A DNA stretch of 64,000 nt from JANLTP01 sp031363055 (GTDB lineage: Bacteria; Pseudomonadota; Gammaproteobacteria; Burkholderiales; Burkholderiaceae_E). Positions 59,304-64,000 of the stretch are shown here, piece by piece. The notes below the pieces were generated by a model. It made no database searches, had not been told where the DNA came from, and saw nothing but the letters and a program-made list of their open reading frames with translations. The stretch covers positions 62,001 through 126,000 of the forward strand of contig JANLTP010000127.1 of assembly GCA_031363055.1 (NCBI GenBank). The letters are read 5' to 3'. Made by a program: the position numbers and the translations under genes. Numbering within the stretch: the first letter of the stretch is position 1; the number at the start of each line of letters is the position of its first letter.

Positions 59304-60584
59304 TTATCGTGCCCGGCGGCGTTGCCGCATCAGTAAAAAGCCGATGATACTGATGTTCAGCAAATTCCAGCCAATGCCGTTGATAAACGCTGCCGTATAG
59401 GTGCCGGTCAGATCAAAAATCTTGCCGGATAACCAGCCGCCCAGGGCCATGCCCAGCAAGGTCGACATCAGTGCCATGCTGACCCGTGTGGCCGCGCCTT
59501 GCGCCGGAAACAGCTCACGCACAATAATCGCGTAGGCCGGCACAATGCCCCCCTGAAACAAGCCAAACAAGGCCGAGATGACATAAAGGGATACCAGACC
59601 ATCGAACGGCAAGAACAATAGCAGCGCAATGCCCTGCAGCAGTGAACCCAACAGCAAGGTTCGCAGACCACCGATACGATCCGAGATGACGCCGGAAATC
59701 AGTCGGCTAACGACACCACAGGCGAGCATCAGCGAGAGCATTTGCGCGCCGCGCGCCGCACCAAACCCGAGATCGCCGCAATACGCAACGATATGCACTT
59801 GCGGCATCGACATGGCCACACAGCAGGCGACACCGGCTACGCATAACAACGCCATTACCAGGTTGGGCGGCAAACCGAGGACCAATCTGTCGTTAAAACT
59901 GGTCCCCAAAGTCATATTTGCACCACTCGATGCCTGCAGTGAAGACGAGTCAAAGGCCGGTGGCGAAATCGCGTTCGATTCGGAACTCTTCGATTCGGCC
60001 GGTCGACGCCGCATCAGCGCCGACAGTGGCACCATCGTCAGCAACACAAAGACGCCGATGCCAAAATAGGTACCGCGCCAGCCGTAAAGACGCATGCCCC
60101 ATTCGACTATCGGCGGCCAGACGGCACCGGCCAAATAGTTGCCGGAGGCGCAGATCGCGACCGCCACGCCGCGCCGTTTTTCGAACCAGAAACTGCTGTC
60201 GGCCATCAGCGGGCCGAACGTGGCCGAGCTGCCGAGCAGGCCAATCAAGATACCCTGAATCAGCACGAACGGCCAAAGACTACCGGCATAACTGGCCAGA
60301 ATAAAACCAATGCCCAGCAGCACGCTGCCAAACAATAACGGCAGGCGAATACCGAACCGGTCGGCCAGGCGGCCCATCACCACGCCGCCCAGACCAAAAC
60401 CGATCATGGTCATCGTGTACGGGAACGAGGCGGCCGAACGCGAGATACCGAAATCGGCCTGAACTTGCGGCAATATCACCACGATGGCATACATGCTGGA
60501 GCCACCGATGGTCATCAAACACAACGCGACGCCCAAACGAAACCATGCATAAGGGGAGTCGGGCCGGGGATCAAAGCTGAACAT
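59304..60584 (-). CDS. MFS transporter (oxalate/formate antiporter-like)
   Basis: About 426 residues from ATG 60584; the open frame extends further but that part faces glgC and is not protein-like. Twelve predicted membrane spans; MFS motif A-like GRLADRFGIRLPLLFG after span 2, central cytoplasmic loop rich in Ser/Glu, and SDRIGGLRTLLLGSLLQG in the second half. Class resembles anion or monocarboxylate importers (OxlT/NarK-like), substrate unknown. A decayed partial copy lies at 52868. Confidence 0.88.
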   Translation of the reverse strand: MFSFDPRPDSPYAWFRLGVALCLMTIGGSSMYAIVVILPQVQADFGISRSAASFPYTMTMIGFGLGGVVMGRLADRFGIRLPLLFGSVLLGIGFILASYAGSLWPFVLIQGILIGLLGSSATFGPLMADSSFWFEKRRGVAVAICASGNYLAGAVWPPIVEWGMRLYGWRGTYFGIGVFVLLTMVPLSALMRRRPAESKSSESNAISPPAFDSSSLQASSGANMTLGTSFNDRLVLGLPPNLVMALLCVAGVACCVAMSMPQVHIVAYCGDLGFGAARGAQMLSLMLACGVVSRLISGVISDRIGGLRTLLLGSLLQGIALLLFLPFDGLVSLYVISALFGLFQGGIVPAYAIIVRELFPAQGAATRVSMALMSTLLGMALGGWLSGKIFDLTGTYTAAFINGIGWNLLNISIIGFLLMRQRRRAR

Positions 60585-60762
60585 GGCAGCATGATCGCCC
60601 AGAATCGGTGCACGACCGGAACTCAGGGCGGCAAAAATTTCGGATCTGATCCCTTCGCAGAGAAGGTCGCGGCTGATGAAGCCGTCGAGTCGATGACCTC
60701 TGTTGGGAAAGTGCCGATTCAATTTGAATGAATCGAGCTCGCTTGGCCCATAATAGAAACCT

Positions 60763-62016
60763 ATGGCCAATGACATCATGGAACGGCGCATGCCGCGCAA
60801 GGCAATGGCCCTGGTACTTGCGGGCGGTCGCGGCAGTCGACTCAAACACCTGACGGAAATACGCTGCAAACCGGCGGTTTATTTTGGCGGCAAGTTTCGC
60901 ATCATCGACTTCGCCCTCTCGAATTGCCTGAATTCGGGCATGCGCCGCATCGGCGTATTGACGCAATACAAGTCGCACAGTCTGCTGCGCCACTTGCAGC
61001 GCGGCTGGGCCTTTCTGAAGTCCGAGATGAATGAGTTCATCGACCTCATGCCGGCTCAGCAGCGCCTCGACGACGAATCCTGGTATCGAGGTACGGCCGA
61101 CGCGGTTTATCAGAACCTCGATATCCTGCGGGCTCACGAACCCGACTACATCGTCATCCTGGCCGGCGACCATATCTACAAGATGGATTACGCGCGCATG
61201 TTGGCCGATCACATTGATTGCCGCGCCGGCGTCACGGTCGGTTGCATCGAGGTTGATCGTAAAAGTGCCACCGAGTTCGGTGTCATGGCGATCAACTATG
61301 AACGCAAGATCACCGACTTTCTCGAGAAGCCGGCTGACCCACCGGCCGTACCGGGCAAGACCGACAAGTCAATGGCCTCGATGGGTATCTACATCTTCTC
61401 GGCCAAGTATCTGTACAGCTTGCTCGAACTCGACCAGAAAGATCCGCAATCGAGTCACGACTTCGGTCGCGATGTCATCCCGCGTGCGGTTCGCGATGGC
61501 GAGGCAGTCGCCCACCCGTTTGGCATGAGTTGTGTGTTCAACACCAATCGTGGCCACTACTGGCGCGACGTCGGCACCATAGACGCTTATTGGGAAGCCA
61601 ATATCGACCTGACAGCGACCGATCCGGATTTGAATTTGTACGATACCAATTGGCCGATCTGGACCTATCAAGCGCAACTGCCGCCTGCGAAGTTTGTGCA
61701 CAACACCGCCGATCGGCGCGGTATGGCGCTCGAGTCGATGATTTCAGGCGGTTGCATTATCTCGGGCGCGCTTGAGCGCTCGTTATTATTTTCGAACTGT
61801 CGCGTACATTCCTACTCAAAAGTCGAGTGGTCGGTGTTGCTGCCATCGGTCGAGATTGGTCGGCATGCGCGGCTGTCCCGCTGTGTGGTCGATCATGGCG
61901 TCAATATTCCGGACGGGCTGGTCGTTGGCGAAGATCCCGAGTTGGATGCCCAGCGCTTTTACCGCAGTGAAGGCGGTATTACGCTCATTACCCGGGCCAT
62001 GATCGAACGGCTTTAG
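60763..62016 (+). CDS. glgC: Glucose-1-phosphate adenylyltransferase
   Basis: 417 residues. ADP-glucose pyrophosphorylase motifs: ALVLAGGRGSRLKHLTEIRCKPAV, FRIIDFALSNCLNSG, WYRGTADAVYQNLDI, VILAGDHIYKMDY, the glucose-1-P site FLEKPADPP, and a C-terminal left-handed beta-helix. Makes ADP-glucose for glycogen. It is 22 bp before glgA. Alternative ATGs (codons 6 and 9) exist. Confidence 0.97.
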   Translation: MANDIMERRMPRKAMALVLAGGRGSRLKHLTEIRCKPAVYFGGKFRIIDFALSNCLNSGMRRIGVLTQYKSHSLLRHLQRGWAFLKSEMNEFIDLMPAQQRLDDESWYRGTADAVYQNLDILRAHEPDYIVILAGDHIYKMDYARMLADHIDCRAGVTVGCIEVDRKSATEFGVMAINYERKITDFLEKPADPPAVPGKTDKSMASMGIYIFSAKYLYSLLELDQKDPQSSHDFGRDVIPRAVRDGEAVAHPFGMSCVFNTNRGHYWRDVGTIDAYWEANIDLTATDPDLNLYDTNWPIWTYQAQLPPAKFVHNTADRRGMALESMISGGCIISGALERSLLFSNCRVHSYSKVEWSVLLPSVEIGRHARLSRCVVDHGVNIPDGLVVGEDPELDAQRFYRSEGGITLITRAMIERL

Positions 62017-62038
62017 ACGCGGATCGAGGTTCCAGTAG

Positions 62039-63487
62039 ATGAAAGTTCTGCATGTTGCGGCGGAAATATTCCCGCTGGTGAAAACCGGCGGGCTGGCCGA
62101 CGTCACCGGTGCCATTTTGCCGGCGCTCAATCAGCGCGGCATTGACGCACGCATTGTTCTGCCCGGCCTGCCGGCCATTCTCGATGGCATTCGTCAGCAA
62201 AAGAAGCTGGTCGAGCTGGGCGCCGGCTTTGGCGCCGGTCAAATCACCATCCGGCAGGGCCGCATGCCCGTCAGTGGTGTTCAGGTTTATGTCGTCGATG
62301 CGCCCTGGCTCTATGTTCGAGACGGCAATCCGTACGTCGGCGCCGATGGTCATGGCTGGCCGGATAATGCGCGTCGCTTCGCCCTGCTCGGCTGGGTCGC
62401 GGCCCATATGGCGTTTGGCGAGTTCGACCCGTACTGGAAGCCGGCTATCCTGCATGCCCACGACTGGCATGCCGGTCTGGCGCTGGCCTATCTGGCAGCT
62501 CATCCGGCCCACAAAATCAAGACCGCCTTCACCATTCACAATCTGGCCTATCAAGGTCATTTCGATCTGTCCGATCGTCACGAGCTCGGACTCAGTTCCT
62601 CGGTCATGGGTCCGCAGGGTGTCGAGTTTCATGGCCAGGGTAATTTCATGAAAGCCGGGCTGACCTACGCCGATCGAATCACCACGGTGAGTCCGCGTTA
62701 CGCGCAAGAAATCTGTACGGCGGAATTCGGTTGCGGTCTGGACGGTTTGCTGACCGATCGTCGCCGCGCCTTGAGCGGGATTCTGAACGGCGTCGATTAT
62801 TCGATCTGGGACCCGAGCACCGATCGCCTGATCGACAAGCTGTTTTCGTCACGCAACCTGAGCGGCAAATCGGAGTGCAAGTCGGCGCTGCAAAAAGACA
62901 GTGGACTGACGGTGCAGGCCGACAAGCCACTGTTTGCGATCGTCAGTCGCTTGACGGATCAAAAGGGCATGGACATCGCGCTGGCAGCGTTGCCCGAGTT
63001 GGTCAGACTCGGCGGACAACTGATCGTCCTGGGCACGGGCGACAAGATACTCGAAGAAAAGTTCACAGCCGCAGCCAGCAGCTTTGCTGGCCAGGTTTCA
63101 GTGACCTTGAATTATGACGAAACCCTGGCGCATCGCATTATTGCGGCCGCCGATGTCATCATGGTGCCGTCACGCTTCGAGCCCTGTGGGCTGACGCAAC
63201 TGTATGCCCTGCGTTACGGAACACTGCCCCTGGTCCGCAAGGTCGGGGGACTGTCGGACACGGTTGCCGATACCCATCACGACAACATACAAGCGCAAGC
63301 GGCTACCGGCTTTACGTTCGAGGCCGCTACCCCTTCGGCGCTGATCGATGCGATTCGGCGCGCCATCAGCACCTACGCCGATCAACCGCTGTGGCGCACG
63401 GTCATGGAGCGCGGTATGGCCCGCGACTATTCCTGGGAAGAGTCGTCCAAAAAATATCTGGCCTTGTATCGCGATCTGCTGGTGTAG
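62039..63487 (+). CDS. glgA: Glycogen synthase
   Basis: 482 residues, GT5 family. N-terminal KVLHVAAEIFPLVKTGGLADV with the ADP-glucose-binding KTGGL, ILHAHDWHAGLALAYL, NLAYQGHFD, TVSPRYAQEI, GILNGVDYSIWDP and the C-terminal EPCGLTQLYALRYGTLPLVRKVGGLSDTV, here quoted as EPCGLTQLYALRYG. Adds glucose to glycogen. Forms an operon with glgC and runs into the convergent malQ two bases beyond. Confidence 0.97.
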   Translation: MKVLHVAAEIFPLVKTGGLADVTGAILPALNQRGIDARIVLPGLPAILDGIRQQKKLVELGAGFGAGQITIRQGRMPVSGVQVYVVDAPWLYVRDGNPYVGADGHGWPDNARRFALLGWVAAHMAFGEFDPYWKPAILHAHDWHAGLALAYLAAHPAHKIKTAFTIHNLAYQGHFDLSDRHELGLSSSVMGPQGVEFHGQGNFMKAGLTYADRITTVSPRYAQEICTAEFGCGLDGLLTDRRRALSGILNGVDYSIWDPSTDRLIDKLFSSRNLSGKSECKSALQKDSGLTVQADKPLFAIVSRLTDQKGMDIALAALPELVRLGGQLIVLGTGDKILEEKFTAAASSFAGQVSVTLNYDETLAHRIIAAADVIMVPSRFEPCGLTQLYALRYGTLPLVRKVGGLSDTVADTHHDNIQAQAATGFTFEAATPSALIDAIRRAISTYADQPLWRTVMERGMARDYSWEESSKKYLALYRDLLV

Positions 63488-63489
63488 GG

Positions 63490-64000
63490 TCAGAGTACCC
63501 GACCATGCGCCACGCTGATCTGGTTCAGCCGGCGCGCATACCACTCGTGCACCTGGTCCCAACTGAAGCGCCATTTCCAGCAGCCATCGGCGACGCCCGG
63601 CCGATTCATGCGCGCCTCGCTGCCCAGCCCCAGCACATCTTGCATCGGATAAATCGCCATCGCAGCGACCGATTGCGAGGCGCAATGAATCAGGTCCCAG
63701 CCGATTTCATGGCCATCGGTTTTCAGATAGGTTTGCGCCGACATTCGCTCATGCGCACTGGCACTGGCAAACCAGCCCAGACTGGTATCGTTATCGTGCG
63801 TGCCGGTATAGACCACCGACTGCGCGTCGTAGTGGTGCGGCAAATACGCATTGCGCGCGTCGTCGCCGAACGCAAACTGCAGCACCTTCATACCCGGTAG
63901 TCTGAAGCGCTGCCGCAGCGCAATGACATCATCGGTGATCACACCGAGATCTTCCGCGATGATCGGTAACTCGCCGAGCGCCTTGACCAGCGCATCGAAC
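63490..64000 (-). CDS. malQ: 4-alpha-glucanotransferase, C-terminal part (5' end outside window)
   Basis: The frame is open at the right edge. The visible part has LPIIAEDLGVITDDV with a catalytic Glu of GH77, then PGMKVLQFAFGDDARNAYLPH, VVYTGTHDNDTSLGW, MNRPGVADGCWKWRF and the usual end. The enzyme moves glucan chains in glycogen/maltodextrin metabolism, matching the neighbouring glgCA. Confidence 0.95.
   Translation of the reverse strand, partial: FDALVKALGELPIIAEDLGVITDDVIALRQRFRLPGMKVLQFAFGDDARNAYLPHHYDAQSVVYTGTHDNDTSLGWFASASAHERMSAQTYLKTDGHEIGWDLIHCASQSVAAMAIYPMQDVLGLGSEARMNRPGVADGCWKWRFSWDQVHEWYARRLNQISVAHGRVL

Noticed and set aside
60585..60869. N-terminal 95-residue extension of the MFS transporter
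   Set aside because: The extension lies in the divergent promoter region with glgC, is Arg-rich and unlike MFS N-termini. ATG 60584 gives the normal length.

Overview
The window reads as a moderately GC-rich proteobacterial chromosome, most likely Beta- or Gammaproteobacteria. This is inferred from gene content: a type VI secretion (T6SS) locus of Pseudomonas/Burkholderia/Xanthomonas style, a Bug/TctC remnant, a glgC-glgA-malQ glycogen block and OmpA-family proteins. Coding density is high. No tRNA, rRNA, CRISPR array or intact insertion sequence was seen.

Layout. (1) 1-12926: T6SS core on the + strand. It holds a Ser/Thr kinase (cut by the left edge), tssA, tssB, tssC (interrupted by a one-base frameshift), two hcp genes, tagJ, tssE, tssF, tssG and tssH/clpV. 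tssJ/K/L/M are not in the window and may lie to the left. (2) 13013-22768: spike and cargo module. It holds vgrG, two DUF2169 proteins, a 43-residue ORF, a DUF4150 PAAR-like protein, an Rhs polymorphic toxin with a short C-terminal toxin region and an overlapping candidate immunity gene, and a membrane protein. (3) 23018-30082, minus strand: accessory operon with a papain/NlpC-like protein, a VgrG-tail-like protein, a LysM/peptidoglycan-binding protein, a bacterial protein-arginine deiminase closely resembling animal PADs in every catalytic motif, a HEAT-repeat protein and an unknown protein. (4) 30409-37159: Dev/Mac-type ABC exporter, secreted unknown, UspA, YihY/BrkB membrane protein and a Crp/Fnr regulator. 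(5) 37201-50229: a cell-envelope cluster. It holds three OmpA-like proteins, a 34-residue-repeat secreted protein, a small partner, a CsgG-family lipoprotein pore fused to peptidoglycan-binding-like and DUF4384-like domains, a DUF2807 protein, a lysine-methyltransferase-type protein, the T6SS FHA protein TagH and a PP2C phosphatase. (6) 50297-59187: variable region with a thioesterase-like protein, a sulfatase, several gene remnants, a cupin, MntA/HepT and HipBA toxin-antitoxin pairs and a biotinyl-carboxyltransferase fusion. (7) 59304-64000: MFS transporter and glycogen genes.

How it works together (inference): the kinase at the left edge, TagH and the PP2C phosphatase would form the threonine-phosphorylation switch of the T6SS, although they are about 45 kb apart. 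VgrG, DUF2169, DUF4150 and Rhs would be the loaded tip. Region 5 looks like a curli-like export system for a repeat protein, joined to OmpA anchors and a methyltransferase. The PAD operon beside the tip genes is a candidate effector or envelope-modifying module. Short in-frame or intergenic tandem repeats of about 14-30 bp recur at about a dozen places and seem to be a habit of this genome.
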